NCBI GenBank assembly: GCA_027485855.1 | Contig: JAIXQD010000021.1 | Location: forward strand, 124,001 to 188,000 | DNA: 64,000 bases | Reading direction: 5' to 3' | DNA from: Rickettsiales bacterium | Lineage (GTDB): Bacteria > Pseudomonadota > Alphaproteobacteria > G027485855 | In this document: positions 48,355-63,300 of the stretch, piece after piece | Layout: every line of letters starts with the position of its first letter | How positions within the stretch are numbered: position 1 is the stretch's first letter | Translations under genes and position numbers: made by a program | Notes under the pieces: generated by a model | Seen by the model: only the letters and a program-made list of their open reading frames with translations | What the model was told of the DNA's origin: nothing | Database searches by the model: none

Positions 48355-51300
48355 GGTTGCTCCTGAATATAGCTGTAAACCCACAAATCATCATAAGGTG
48401 ACGTGATGCGTTTAATGCGCGAGGCCAGCATGGGGCGGAAGCCGGTAAATCTGTCGCCCGTGCCATAAGTTGCGACCAAAACAACCATCTGCGGCGACGT
48501 GCCATCAGCAACTAACAGGTTATTCGGCGATAGCAGGTTGTTATTGAAATTGGCAGCGGCCGTCGAATTATCTGGCGGTAGCGATGCCACAACCGTGAGC
48601 GTGCCAGGCACATAGAGCGTGTTGTAATTATTGTTAAGGCCACCCGAGAGGCTAATGGTATAACTACCAGCCGGGCTTACCTGCGGAATGGCATCGGTGC
48701 TGCCAACCACGGGCGTGAGATCGGCCAAGCTATCGCTGAATTGCAGCCCCGTGACCGAGAAAGTAAATGGCGGATTGCTTTGTGCAACATTACGCTGCTG
48801 ATTATCGGCCGTGAGGGTGAGTGTGGCGCGGTCGATGGTGAAATCGGCGCCTGTAAAACTATCAATGACATAGTTGCTATTGGCGGCAAGGCTGCCTTGG
48901 GTAATGCCGTAAAGACCGACATTTTCGCCGTTATCGCGCGTGAGCGCGCCACTAAGCACAGCACTCGCCAGCTCACCATTTTGCAGGCCAAGCACGCTAT
49001 AGGTAAAGCCAGGGTCAATGCCGCCATAGATTTTGTTGTTGTCATTAGCGGTGACTTGCAGCAGCGCTGCATCAATCGTGAGCAGGCCATTCACGAAGCT
49101 ATAGGCATAACCAATATTGGTATCAAGCGTGCCAAGGCCGGCCACAATGGCATAGGGCCCGCCCGCAACCGTGCTGGTGGCATTGGCCGCACTGGTGAGT
49201 GTGGGCGCACCACTAATGCTATCGCCCGTAAGCACGCCATCAAGGGTAAAGCCAAAGCTGGGGTTAGCCGCACCATAGAAACGGTTGTCGTTATTTGCCG
49301 TGACCGTCACCGTGGGCGTATGACCATAAATAAAGAAGCTCTGGTTGCTCGGCGTGATGCTATTGGGCGGGTTAGCCGCATAAGTACGGCCATAAAGACC
49401 GCTAGCAGTCATAGCGCCGCGCACCTCGCCTGCACGGTCGGGCTGATAAACCAGATAACGCGCACCAGCAAGAGCGCTAACACCAATACCATCACTAATA
49501 AAGTCACCCGTGGTTACAAGCACGGCTTGGTTGCCCGCACCAGATACCCCAATGCTGGCACCCGTGTCTAAGGTGAGGTTGCCAACCGTGCGCAGCAACA
49601 CATCGCTTGCATGGCTCGATACCTCCTGCACTAAAAGGCCGCCCGCGCTATCAAACAGGCGCAGCGCACCACCACGGCTATACACCAAAAGTTGATCAAA
49701 AAGGTTGTTGGCATTTTCTAGGGTAATGCTGCCCGCAGCCCCTAAGCTGAGCATCGATACTTCAAGCGCACCGCTTTGAGTAATATTACCGGCATGAGCG
49801 AGGGTTAAGGCAGAAATGCCCGTGCCAGAAATATTGCCAATATCATTGTCACTATTATTGAGCGTGAAGACACCGATGTTATTGCCATGCAGCTCAAGCT
49901 CGGGCGCGGTAATAGCGGCTGTTTGATTAACCGCTGCGGCAAAGGTGGCGTCGCCGGTTAGCACCAAACGATCGGTGACGGTGATGCCATTAACACCATC
50001 AAGCGTGCCAATGGTGACATCAGCCAACCCAGACAATGCCGCCCGTGCAATACCATCGGCGACGATATTGGTGTTATAGCCGCCAGCATTATAGACATTC
50101 AGCGTATAATCAGCACCCGTACCTGACAAGCGCAAGCCACGCACCTGTAAACCAACGGGATCAACCGTGCTTACCACGCCGTTGCTAATCAGATGCAGCA
50201 CATCATAGCCGCTGATGCCATTGAGACCTGAAATGAGGTCAATGTTAAAGCCATCATCATCGCGGAAGCGCAGCAAAAATGAGCCATTAGAGGCGATAGC
50301 ATTCACATTGTTATTTTGTGTGCTGAAATCGGCCGAACCAAGCGCAGTGTAAACCACAAGGCCATCAGCCACAATTGGGGCGGTTTGCGTCATCGCACCA
50401 TTAACTGTTTCAAGTAATGTATCACCCGTGGTGGTAATGCCCACCACGCCATCGACCGTGCCAACCACAAAACTATCGTCATTTCTAAAAGCCAGCGCGG
50501 CAGTATCTGCAGCGAGCTGCCCTATCGGATTAGATACAGTGCGTATTTGGAAATCGCCACCTGCGCCCGTCACCGCCAGTGCATCGGCGGTGATAGCCTG
50601 CGTTTGCGTGACCGTGCCGGTGCTGTTCAAACGCACCAGACCAGCGCTGATACCATCGAAGCCCTCGACCGAGCCGATGACATAATCGCCATCTTCACGG
50701 AAGCGCACAGTGCCGGTGTTGGCCGCCAGTGTATCAATGCTATTATTGCGGGTGTTGAGGTTATAAATAGTGCCAGTACCCAGCAAGAACAGATTGGGCG
50801 CACTGAAGGCGCGCGTCTGATTAACCGTGCCATCGCTGCTGATGCTCAGCGTATCGCTGGCGGCAGCGTTGTAAAGGCCAATAGTGAAGCCGTCAACATC
50901 GGCGATACGCAAAGTGGTGACTAAAAAGCCTATCTCATTAAAATCATTGAGCTGCGTATTCAGATTAAAGGTAACAGTGCCGCTATTAAGCGCATTGAAG
51001 AAGGCGCGGTTGCCGCTGATGCCCGCATTTTGCGTAACCACACCCTGCGACGACAAAAGCATATCATCAACAAAGCTAATTCCATCAACACCCTCAACAC
51101 TATCAACGACAAAACCATCAGCATCGTTGAAGCTGAAATTATTGGCTGTTACAGCCAGACTATCGACATCATGGATACCACCGGCCAGCAGATAGTTAGT
51201 TTGCCCGTCACCGGTTAGTAGCAGGTTAGGCGCAGTGATAAGGCGTAAATGGTCGGGCGCACTGAAGGTTACAGCGCCCGTACCATTCAAGCGCAGCAAA

Positions 51301-54300
51301 TCAGTGAGCGTCGCGCCGGCAATACCATCCACTGTGGCCAGACTCATATTGCTGCCAAAGCTAAGACGAACCGTGCCGGTATCTGCGGCAAAAACATCCA
51401 CAAGGTTGCTAATGCTATTCAGGTTGTAGGTGGCGCCCGCGCCCGTCAGCAACATATCGGACACATCGATGAGGTGCGATTGCGTGACTGTGCCGCCGCT
51501 GCTCAGCCGCAGCAGACTAGCGGTGATACCATTAACATCATCAAGCGTGCCAATATCATAACCGAAAGCATCGTCATCACGGAAGCGCACTGTGCCCGTA
51601 TCCGCCGCAAGCGTGGTGATAATATTGTTTTGTGTGTGCAGATTGAAGATGCCGCCAACGCCGGTAAGCACCAAGCTGGGTGCGCTGATGCGCTCAGTTT
51701 GTGTCACAGTGCCGGCCGTTTGTAAAAGCACCAAGTCGCTGACGGTCAGGCCGGTAATACTGGCGGGCGAGCCAATATCAAAGCCCGTATCATCACGGAA
51801 ACGCACGGTGTTGGTGCTGGCAGCAAGCGCATTAACCGCATTGTTATGTGTGTTAAGGTTAAACACACCACCAGTACCGAAAAGCCGCAGCTGATCGGCG
51901 GTGATAGCCTGATTTTGTGTAACAGTGCCATCACTGCCAAAACCAGCGATGGTGGCAACAGTGACGCCGCTGATACCATCGACGGTATTAATCACAAAGC
52001 CATCACTATCATAAATGCCAAGGGTGCCCGTGTTGGTTGCCAAATTATCGATGTCGATATTGAGGAGAGCAAAATCTCCGCCAGTGCCGCTTAACGCCAA
52101 GCTGGGCGCAAAAAGAACATTGATAAGCGAAACAGGGCCGCTCGAGGTAAAATGCGCAAGAGTGGTAAGGGTGGTTGAGCTCACGCCATCAACATCATTA
52201 ATGTCAAAGCCCGTATCATCGCGCAGACGCACTGTGCCTGTGTCGGCCGCGAATGTGCTAATCGCATTGTTTTGTGTGTTAAGGTTGAAAATGCCGCCCG
52301 CACCTGTCAGCAGCAAGCTTGGGGCACTAATCAACTGGCTTTGCGTGACCGTGCCCGTGTTTTCCAAGAGCGCTAGCGTGCTAACGGTAAGGCCACTCGT
52401 GCCGCCAACTGTGCCAATATCAAGCCCGCTACCAGCGCGCAGGCGTACTGTGCCAGTATTAGCCGCAAATGTATCAACTGCATTACTGCGTGTGTTCAGA
52501 TTAAAAATGCCATTGTCACCCAAGAGCAGCAAGGAGGGTGAAATAATGATTTGGCTCTGCGTGACTGTTCCAGAAGACTGAAGGCGCATAGTGCCGCTAA
52601 TGGTGACAACAGCCCCATCGACATTGCCAATATTGAAACCATCATCATCTCTGAAAGACAGTTGGTCGGCAGTGCCCGATAATGTGCTGATAGAATTGTT
52701 TACAGTGTTAAGAGTAAAGACTCCGCCTACGCCAGTCAGCAGCAGGCTTGGCGCAGTGATGGCTTGACTCTGGGTGATGCTGGCATTGCTTTGTAGCCGC
52801 GCCAGCGTGCTAACAGTCAGGCCATTGGTGCCGCTCACTGTGCCAATGGCAAAACCATTATCATCGCGGAAGCGCACTGTGCCAGTATTAGCAGCAAGTG
52901 TCGTAATGTTATTATTTTGCGAGCCGAGGTTAAAGATACCGCCTGCACCAGTAAGCTGTAGCCCCACCACATTGATGGGTGCGGACTGGCTAACAGTGGC
53001 CATGCTATTAATGAGCCAATCACCCGACAAGGTTACGCCGTTGGTGCCGCTGATAGAGGCAACCTCAAAGCCGTCATTATCGCGGAAGTTAAGTGCAGCG
53101 GCATTCGCGGCCAGAGAATTTACGTCATTATTGGTATTATCAAGGTCAAAAATGCCCGTGAGCAAGCGCAGTGACGGCGCAACGATATTGGCCTGGCTGG
53201 TGACAGTGACATCCGCCGCAGTGGTGCTGAGAGTTACCACGCCAGTCGCCTGAATGCCGACACCAAAATTAGTGTCGATAACATAGTTGGTGCTGCCATT
53301 ATAGGTGAAATTATTGGCAAGGGAGACCATCAGCTCTGCAATGTCGTTATTGGCGTGGTCGAAAATAAAATCTGCGCCAGAGGAAGTGAAGTGCCCATAT
53401 GGCGTAATAATCGGCTGCGACTGGGTGATGCTCGCGCCATTACCACCCACTAGGGTAATGGAAAAGGCAACTGTAGTGCCCGCCACCGTATCTACGGTGC
53501 CAATCTCAAATCCGTTATCGTCGAGGACTTCAATGAGTGCCGTATTGGCAGCCAGAGTGTTAATGTCGTTATTCACGTTGGAAAGGTAAAAGGAGCCATC
53601 AACACCCGTTAGCACCAAACCGGGTGTATTAATGGTTTGATTTTGTGTCACGAGATCTGAACTGACGAGGTGTACAAGGTTGGTGGCCCACAAACCATCC
53701 GCACTATCAACCGTGCCTATGGTAAAGCCATTATCATCGCGGAAACGGAGGGTGCTAGTGTTTGCCGCAATGGTGCTGATGGTATTGTTTTGGGTGTTGA
53801 GGTCGAAAATACCATCCGTGCCCATGAGCAACAGTCTGGGTGAATTAATAAGCTGACTTTGCGTGACCGTGCCATCGCTTTGCAAGCGCACCAGCGTGCT
53901 GGCGATTAGGCCATTGGTGCTGGCCACTGTGCCAATGGCAAAGCCATTATCATCGCGCAAGCGCACCGTGTCGGTATCGGCCGCAAGCGTACCGATGTTA
54001 TTATTTTGTGTATTTAGATTAAATACGCCGTCTATACCCGTTAGTAACAGTGCAGATGTGTTTATCGCTTGGCTTTGTGTGACTGTGCCAGTGCTTTCAA
54101 ACCGTGCCAAATTAATGGCGATAACGCCATTAATGCCATCCACTGTGCCAATGGCAAAACCCGTATCATCGCGCAAGCGCAGTGTATCAACATTGGCCGC
54201 AAGCGTGGTAATGGCATTATTTTGTGTATTGAGGTCGAATACGCCACCCGTGCCAATCAGCAGCAAGTTGGGTGCCGTAATACTCTGACTTTGCGAGAAT

Positions 54301-57300
54301 GCCGATGCATTGTTGGTTTGCAAACGCACCAAGCTTTGTGCGGTGATGCCGGCAACCCCAGCAACAGTGCCAATGGCAATGTTGGTGTCATTGCGCAAGC
54401 GCAGCGTGGCAACATCAGCCGCGATGAAGTCAATGGCGTTAGCATGCGTGTTAAAGTTATAGGTAGCCGTTGTGTCGCGCAGCACCAACTCGCCCACAGT
54501 TATAGCTTGGCTTTGTGTGCTGGTACCGCTGGCCTGAATATCGAGATAGCCATTGGTGCTAAAGTTAGGCGCAGCCGCCCAACCGCTTGCCCCGAGCACT
54601 GTACCTATTTCGATAGCGCTGGTGCTACGCAGTTGCGCACGATCAGCCACGCCGGCAAGACGGCTAAAGCTGTTACTGGCATTTTGCAGCTCGAAGCGTG
54701 GGGTAATGCCGCCCAAGCGCAGGCCAGAAGCCACAATCGGCTGGGTTTGCGAGACTAAATCTGCAGCCACCGCAAGGTAAACATCACCCGTGGCGGTAAT
54801 ACCGTTCACGCCATCAAAACTACCAATATTGTAGCCACCTGCCACAGTTTCATAGAATCTCAGCGAGCCCGTATCGGCGGCCAGTGTTGTAACGACATTG
54901 TCGTAACCCACGCCAGCTAATAAATTATAGGAGCCACCCACACCAGTAAGCACCAAACGAGGCGAACTAATGCCTTGGCTTTGTGTGACAGTGCCGCCCG
55001 TGGTGAGGTGCAGAGCATTGCTAAGCGTAACACCATTTAGAGCATCAACCGTGCCAATGGCAAAGCCACCATCATCGCGGAAGCGCACCGTGCCGGTATT
55101 AGCAGCCAGCGTGGTGATACCATTATTTTGGGTGTTGAGATCGAAGATGCCGCTCGTACCACTTAGCCGCAGGCCAGATGTGTTTATCGCTTGGCTCTGC
55201 GTGACAGTGCCGCTGCTTTGCAACGTAGCAAAGTTGCTGGCAGTAACACCGTTTACACTATCGACTGTGCCAATATCAAAACCCGTATCATCGCGCAAGC
55301 GCAGGCTGCCGGTATTGGCGGCTAAAGTCGTGACCTCGTTATTATTGGATTGGAAACTAAAGAGCGCACTCGCACCCGATAGCAAGAGGCTGGGCGTGGT
55401 CACGGCTTGGCTCTGTTGGACTGCGGCTGCACTTTGCAAGCTGGCCAAAACTGTGGCGGTGAGGCCAACCACGGTATCAACAGTGGAAATGCTATAGGTG
55501 CTATCATCGCGGAAACGCACTGTGCCAGTATTGGCCGCGAGCAAGGTAATAGCATTATTTTGTGTGTTAAGCGTGAAGGTGCCGCCCACGCCAGTTAATG
55601 CCAAGCTGGGCGAATTAATGGCCTGGCTTTGTGTAACCGTGCCCGTGCTGGTAAGACGTATAAGTGTGCTGGAAAGGCCATTCACACCATCGATGGTGCC
55701 AATGGCAAAGCCGGTATTATCTTGGAAACGCACCGTGCCCGCATTGCCCGCAAGGGTGGTGATGGCATTGTTTTGCGTGTTCAGCGTGAAGGTGCCCGTG
55801 CTGCCGCCGGCCAACAACAGGCTTGGCGCTGTAATCGCCTGAGTTTGTGTCACGGTGCCGGGTGTTTGCAGATAGAGCAGGCCCGTAACCGTGATGCCGT
55901 CCGTGATGCCAACTGTGCCAATTTCAAAATTACCAGTATCTTGGAAGCGAACCGTACCCGTATTTGCGGCTAATCTGCCCGTGTTATTCTGTTGTGTGTG
56001 AAGATCAAACACACCGCCCACACCTGTTAGCAGCAGGTTGCCACCAAAAATCGTATCGGTTTGGCTGACTGTGCCGGTGCTTTCCAGCTGCACCCAAGTG
56101 GTGCCACGAAGGCCCGAAATACCATCGACAGTAGCAATGCTAAAACTGCCATCGCGACGGAAGCGCACCGTCGCAACATCGCTGGCTATGGTATCAACAG
56201 CATTACTGAGGCTGTTCAGGTTAAACACACCCACTGCACCTGTCAGCAGTAAGCTGGGTGCCGTAATGGCCGCGCTTTGTGTGACGGTGCCATCGCTTTG
56301 CAGGCGTGCCAGTGTGCTGGCGGTAAGACCACTCACACCATCAGCCGTGCCAATGGCATAACCCGCATCATCGCGGAAACGCACCGTGCCGGTGTTGCCT
56401 GCAAGCGTGTCGAGCGCATTATTATGTGTGTTGAGGTTAAACACACCCGCCGCGCCCATAAGCGCCAGACCGGGCGCCGTGATGATTTGGCTTTGTGTCA
56501 CGGTGCCGGTGCTGGTCAGCCGCGCCTCTGCGCTAACAGTCAGACCATTCACACCATCAACTGTGCCAATATCAAAACCACCATCATCGCGGAAACGCAC
56601 CGTGCCAGCATTAGCCGCCAAGGTATTGATGCTATTATTGTTTGTGTTAAGGGTGAAGACACTACCCAAGCCGCTCAGCACCAAGCTTGGGACATCAATA
56701 ACTTGGCTTTGTGTGACGAGCCCGCTTGACTCTAAATTCAAGAAGTCAGTTAGGAATAGGCCAGAGATGCCCTGCACTTCGGCAATCTCAAAGCTGGAGT
56801 TGGCGAAAATTGCAATACTTTCGGCTTCACCTGCCAGACGCGCAAACTCATTGCCTTCCGTGTTTAAGCGATAGTCGCTGCCAGCGCCGGTCAGAACAAC
56901 ATCTGCGGCAAAAAGTGGCGCCGATTGGTCAACCAAGCTCGTAGTTATAAAATAAACGTAATTGTCAGCAGTAAGGCCCGCCACGCCATCAACCGTACCA
57001 ATGGTAAAGCCATCAGCATCAGCGAACACCACAGCCCCTGTATCCCCCGCCAAAGTGGTAATGGCATTACCATCACCAAGGATATAAGTGCCAGTACCAC
57101 GCAAAACCAAACCAGGTGAGTTAATCGGCGGGAAGCCAAGCACAGTGCCATTACTCGACAAAGCGGTAAGCGTGGCGGTAGTGATGCCAACCACGCTATC
57201 TATGTTGCCAATGCCATAATCACCATCCTCACGGAAACGCACCGTGTCGGTATTCGCCGCGAGCGAGCCAATCACATTATCGAGTGTATCAAAGTTAAAG

Positions 57301-60300
57301 ATACCGCCAGTGCCCGTGAGCAACAGGCCGGACGTGTTGATGATTTGGCTCTGTGTGACTGTGCCGGTGCTTTGTAGACGTGCCAACGTGCTGGCGGTAA
57401 GGCCGCTGACAAAATCAACTGTGCCAATAGCAAAGCTGCTGTCGTTGCGGAAGCGCACGGTGCCCGTATCGCTGGCCAGCGTGTCGATGTTGTTATTTTG
57501 CGTATTCAGGTTGAAAACACCGCCCGCGCCCGTCAGCACCAAGCCGGGTGTAGCAATGATTTGGCTTTGCGTGACAGTGCCGGTGCTTTGTAGACGCACC
57601 AACGTGTTGGCGTTGATGCCGCTGATGCTTTCATCGACGGTGCCAATTTCATAATCACCATCTTCACGGAAGCGCACAATCTCGGTATCGGCCGCAAGCG
57701 TGGTGATACTGTTATTTTGTGTGTTCAAGTCAAAAACACCGCCAACGCCCAGCAGCAGCAGGTTGGACGCAACGATTGGCTTAAGTTGAGAAATCGAGCC
57801 GGCGCTGATACCAAAGTTGGTCAGTTGCAGCAGATCTGTGACGGTAATGCCTTGGTTTGCGTCATCCAGTGTATTCGTAATGATGAAGCCGTTATCATCG
57901 CGCAGACGCAAAGTACCAGTATCCGCACCAAAGAAAGAAATAGTGTTGTTAAGGCCGCTCAGGTTAAACACGCCGCCCGCGCCAGCCAAACCAAGAATGA
58001 TTGTGCCAATCGTATTGCTCTGTGTCACGGTGCCCGTGCTGACAAGCCTGATATACGACGCCGATGACAGACCGCTTACACCATCAAGCGTGCCAATGGC
58101 ATAGTCGCCATCTTCGCGGAAACGCACGGTATTGGCACTGGTTGCCAGAGTGTCGATGCTGTTATTTTGCGTATCAAGGTTAAAGAATCCGACCGTGCCC
58201 TCGAGCACCAAGCCAGGTGTGGTAATAGCCTGACTTTGCGTAACGAAACCAGGCACGCCGGCCGTTTCAAGGCGCGCCAGAGTGGTAGTGGTAAGGCCGC
58301 TCACGCCATCGACCGTGGCAATGTCATAATCGTCACGATCGCGGTAGCGCACCGTGCCGGTATTGGCCGCAAGGTTGATTATGTCATTACTGCTCTGGGT
58401 GTTGAGCGTAAAGACGCCGCCCACGCCCGTGAGCAACAGGCCTGTCGTGGTGATGGGTTGAATTTGCGTGACTGTGCCGGTGCTTTCTAGGCGCACCAGC
58501 GTGCTCGCACCGAGGCCGTTCACACCATCTACGCTGCCAATGGCATAATTACCATCTTCACGGAAACGCACAGTGTCCGTGTTACTTGCCAGCGTGGTGA
58601 TGCTGTTGTTTTGTGTGTTAAGAGTAAACACACCACCCACACCCGTCAGCGCCAAGCTGGGTGCGGTGATAAGCTGACTTTGCGTGACGGTGCCCGTGCT
58701 GTACAGGCGGGCCAGCGTGGTCGCCGTAATACCACTCACAGTATCAACCGTACCAATCACATAATCACCATCCTCACGGAAAAGCACAGTGTCGGAGTTG
58801 GCCGCCAGTGTGGTGATGGTGTTGTTGTTGCTATTGAGGTTAAAAATGCCGCCTGTGCCGCTCAGCAATAAGCTGGGCGCGGTGATGGCCTGTGTTTGTG
58901 TGACCGTGCCCGCGCTTTGCAGGCGTGCCAAGGTGCTGGCGGTAAGACCATTCACACTATCCACCGTGCCAATGGCATAACCCGTATCATCACGGAAACG
59001 CACTGTGCCGGTATTTGTGGCAAGAGTGGTAATAACATTATCTTGTGAATTCAGTGTAAACGTGCCAGCTGAACCACCTGTCAGCAGCAGGCTAGGCGCG
59101 GTGATGACTCGGCTCTGCGTGACCGTGCCGGTGCTTTGCAGGCGCGCCAGATCTGTTACGGTCAGACCATTTACGCTATCCACGCTGCTAATGACATAAT
59201 TCCCATCTTCGCGGAAACGCACCGTGCCCGTATTCGCTGCCAAATTATCGATTGCGTTACCAGTAGTATTAAGATTATAGATGCCGCCGACGCCCCTCAA
59301 AGCGAGGGCAGTTGCAAAGATAGGGTGCGTTTGCGTAACAGTGCCCGTGCTGCTGAGGCGTACTGTCGTCGCCGTCAAGCCACTGATTCCACCAGCTGAA
59401 CCAATTATATAATTACCATCCTCACCGAAACGCACCGTGGTTGTGTTGGCCGACAATGTGCCAATTGTGTTACTTTGTGTATCAAGGTTAAAGATGCCGA
59501 ACGAGCCCGACAGTGCCAAGCCCGTTGAATTAATGGCCTGCGATTGCGTAACCGAACTTGTAGTTTCCAAGCGTAACAGGGTGGTTGTTGTAGCGCCATT
59601 CACACCATCCACACTGCCAATCGCATAACCACCATCTTCACGGAAACGCACCGTATTGGTATCAGCCGCAAGGGTAGAAATAGAATTGTTTAGTGAATTG
59701 AGAGTGAAGCTCCCCCCAGTGCCGGTGAGCAACAGGCTGGGCGCGAAAACAGTATGGCCTTGCGTGACCGTACCGGTGCTTTCAAGCCGCACCAAGCTCG
59801 TAGCGACAAGGCCGTTCGTACCATCCACGCTGCCAATGGTATAATTACCATCCTCACGGAAACGCACCGTGCCAGTATTGGCCGCAAGCGTGCTGATGGT
59901 GTTGTTGTTGCTATTGAGGTTAAAAATGCCGCCTGTGCCGCTCAGCAACAAGCTGGGCGCAGCAATGGCCTCTGTTTGTGTGACCGTGCCCGTGCTTTGC
60001 AAGCGCGCTAGCGTGGCAACGGTAAGGCCGGTTACACTATCGACTGTGCCAATGGCATAGTCACCATCTTCACGGAGGCGCACCGTGTCGGTGTTACCTG
60101 CCAGGGTCGTAATGCTATTATTCTGGGTGTTTAATGTAAACACACCCGCCGCGCCCATAAGCGCCAGACCGGGTGCCGTGATGATTTGGCTTTGCGTGAC
60201 TGTGCCTGTGCTTTCAAGACGCGCCAAACCCGTTACGGTAAGGCCGCTCACACTATCGACTGTACCAATCACATAATCACCATCTTCACGGAAACGCACA

Positions 60301-63300
60301 GTCTCGGTGTTGCTGGCCAGCGTGGTGATGGCATTGTTTTGCGTGTTTAGCGTGAAGATGCCCGCCACACCCGACAACAGTAAGGAAGGTGTCGTGATGA
60401 CATGTGTTTGTATGACTGTGCCCGTGCTTTCCAAACGCGCCAACGTGCTGGCGGTAAGGCCATTCACACTATCGACTGCGGCAATGGCAAAGCCACCATC
60501 ATCGCGGAAGCGCACGGTGGCCGTATCTGCAGCCAGCTGATTAACCGAGTTATTTTGTGTATTGAAGGTAAAGGTGCCGCCAGCGCCGGTCAGCAACAGA
60601 CCAGACACACTAATACTTTGACTCTGCGTGACTGTGCCAGTCGTTTGCAGGCGTGCTGTGCCCGCGGTAAGACCATTCACACTATCGACGGTACCAATAG
60701 CAAAGCCATCATCATCGCGGAAACGCACTATACCCGTATTAGATGCAAGAGTGTTGATGACATTGTTTTGTGTGTTGAGGTCAAAAGTACCGGGCAACCC
60801 CATCAGCACGAGGCTGGGTGTGGTGATAACCTGACTTTGCGTGACCGTGCCATCGGTTTGCAGACGCGCCAGTGTAGTGGCAGTGATACCGCTCACACTA
60901 TCAACAGTACCGATAGCAAAGCCGTCAACATCGCGCAGGCGCACAAAGGCACCTTCAGCGGCAACAGTAGTGAGATAATTACCCAGACGATGCAGGTTAT
61001 AAGTAGAGCCGGCGCCGCGCAGCACCAAATTATTCACCACCAGCTCACCCAAATTATCCGTGCTTGATTGGTCGATAGTACCGCTCGTGGTCAACGCCAA
61101 TATTCCTGAAACATGGAGCTGCTCAACTGCCGCCCCCGACTGTGACTGGGTTATGGTAAAGCCATCATCATCGCGCAGATAAATGTTAGCTGTGTTGCCT
61201 TGCACCCGCACGGCATTGTTATTTATGCCGGCGAAATTGAAAGTGCCACTAGCGCCCGTGAGTGTCAGGTCGGCAGTATTAATCGCCTCAGTCTGGGTGA
61301 CATTGGCATTGCCCGACAACCACAGACGATCGGTAGTGGTGATGCCAGCAACCCCCTCAACAACACCAATATCATAGGTCGTATCTTCATGCAGGAACAA
61401 GAAAGCAGCATTGGCCGCAACCGTGCCAAAATTATTGAACCCGTTGGCCGGCATACTGAAACTACCGGTCAAGAATAAGGCTTCAGGGGCGCGGACAGCA
61501 CCCGTATTATCAACCACCGACACGTTGCTGGCGGTGGTACTGAGAATGAGGCGCCCTGTTACATCAAAGCTGTAATCATCATCCGGCGTGGGCAGCGCGC
61601 GCAACTGCATAAAGCTGCTGGTATTGACATGGATATTACTTGCCTTGCCGCGAACATTATTAATGAGATTGCCCGCATGGTCGATAATGTAGTTACCGCT
61701 GCCACCATCACCCAGTAGCGTCAGCAAATCAGTATCAACCTGCTGGGTTTGCGTGACATTGCCGGCCGTGCGTAGCAACAACTCACCCAGTGTGGTGGCG
61801 CCGACCACATCATCGACTGTGTCTATATCATAGCCATTATCGTCGCGGAAAAAGACCTCGCCGGTATTGGCAGCTAAATCGGTGATGCTGTTGCTGATGC
61901 TATCAAGCGCAAAGATACCGCCCGTGCCACTCAGCGCCAAGCCCAGAGTGGTGATTGGCGCGCCAGCCGCCTGCGTGACTGTGCCGCTGGTGATGAAATG
62001 TATCAGCGTTGTGGCGTCCATATCATATGGGCCAATATCATCAATGGTAAAGCCATCATCATCGCGGAAGCGCAAGGTAACAACATTGGCGGCAAGAGTG
62101 TTGGTGTTATTATTTTGTGTGTGCAGGCTGAATGTGCCAGCACCACCCAAAGCATAAAGGGCAAGGCTATTGGCAACCACCGCTTGGCTTTGCGTTACCG
62201 TACCGCTTGCACCAAAAGCGATAGCACCTGTTACTGTAACGCCGCTCACCCCATCAACCGTGCCAATCTCTGTTGCGCCAAGGTTTAAATTCTCAATTGT
62301 GAAAGCAGCAGTATCGGCCGCCAAAGTGTTGAATTCTAGATTGGTGAGGTTAAACGCACCGCCCGCGCCGCCCAGCACCAAGCCATCGGTGGTAAGGGGT
62401 TGGGTTTGCGTGACCGTACCCGCAGTCTCAAGACGGGTGATGCCGCTTGTGGTGATGCCCGCAAAGCCATCGGCCGTGCTCACTTCATAATTATTATCGC
62501 GGCGGAAGCGCACGGTGCCGGTACTGGCAGCAATAAAATCTACGCTATTACTCACACTATTTAAGCTGAATACGCCATCCGTGCCAAGCATCGCCAATTC
62601 AGGCGTAATGATGGATTGAGTTTGCGTAACAGTGCCGCTGCTGAGCAAACGCACAACGGTAGTAGCGGTAATACCATTAACTGTGTCAACTGTGCCAATA
62701 TCAAAGCCCGTATCATCGCGGAAACGCAGGTAATCAGCTGATGCAGCAAGGGTGCCAACATTATTATCGCTTGTATTTAAATTATAGATACCCGTGGCGC
62801 CCGTGAGCAACAGGTTGCCCGCATTAATCGCCGCATCCTGCATCACCAGAGACGTTGTATCAAATGCAGCAACGCTGCTTGCGGTTACGCCTTCAACGCC
62901 ATCGACCGTTGTCACCATAAAACCGTCATCATCGCGCAAACGCACCGTGCCGGTATTGGCGGCGAGATTAGTGATTGTAACGCTGCTGTCAGCAAAGTTA
63001 TAGATGCCGTCTACACCAGCCAGCACCAGGCTCGGCGTATTGACCGCACCGAAAGTTCGCGTGACTGTGCCACTAGTGATGAGATGCGCCAGCACTGCGG
63101 CATCGATCCCCTCGGCCGCGCCTAAATCATCGAGCGCAAAGCCATTATCATCGCGGAAGCGCACTGTCGCAACATCGGTGGCAAATTGATTAACATCGTT
63201 ATTTTGTGTGTGGAGGTTAAATGTGCCCTCGCCTGTAGCCAAGCCAGCCAGCAATAAGCGACTGGATATAATAGCCTGGCTTTGCGTGACTGTGTCAGAC

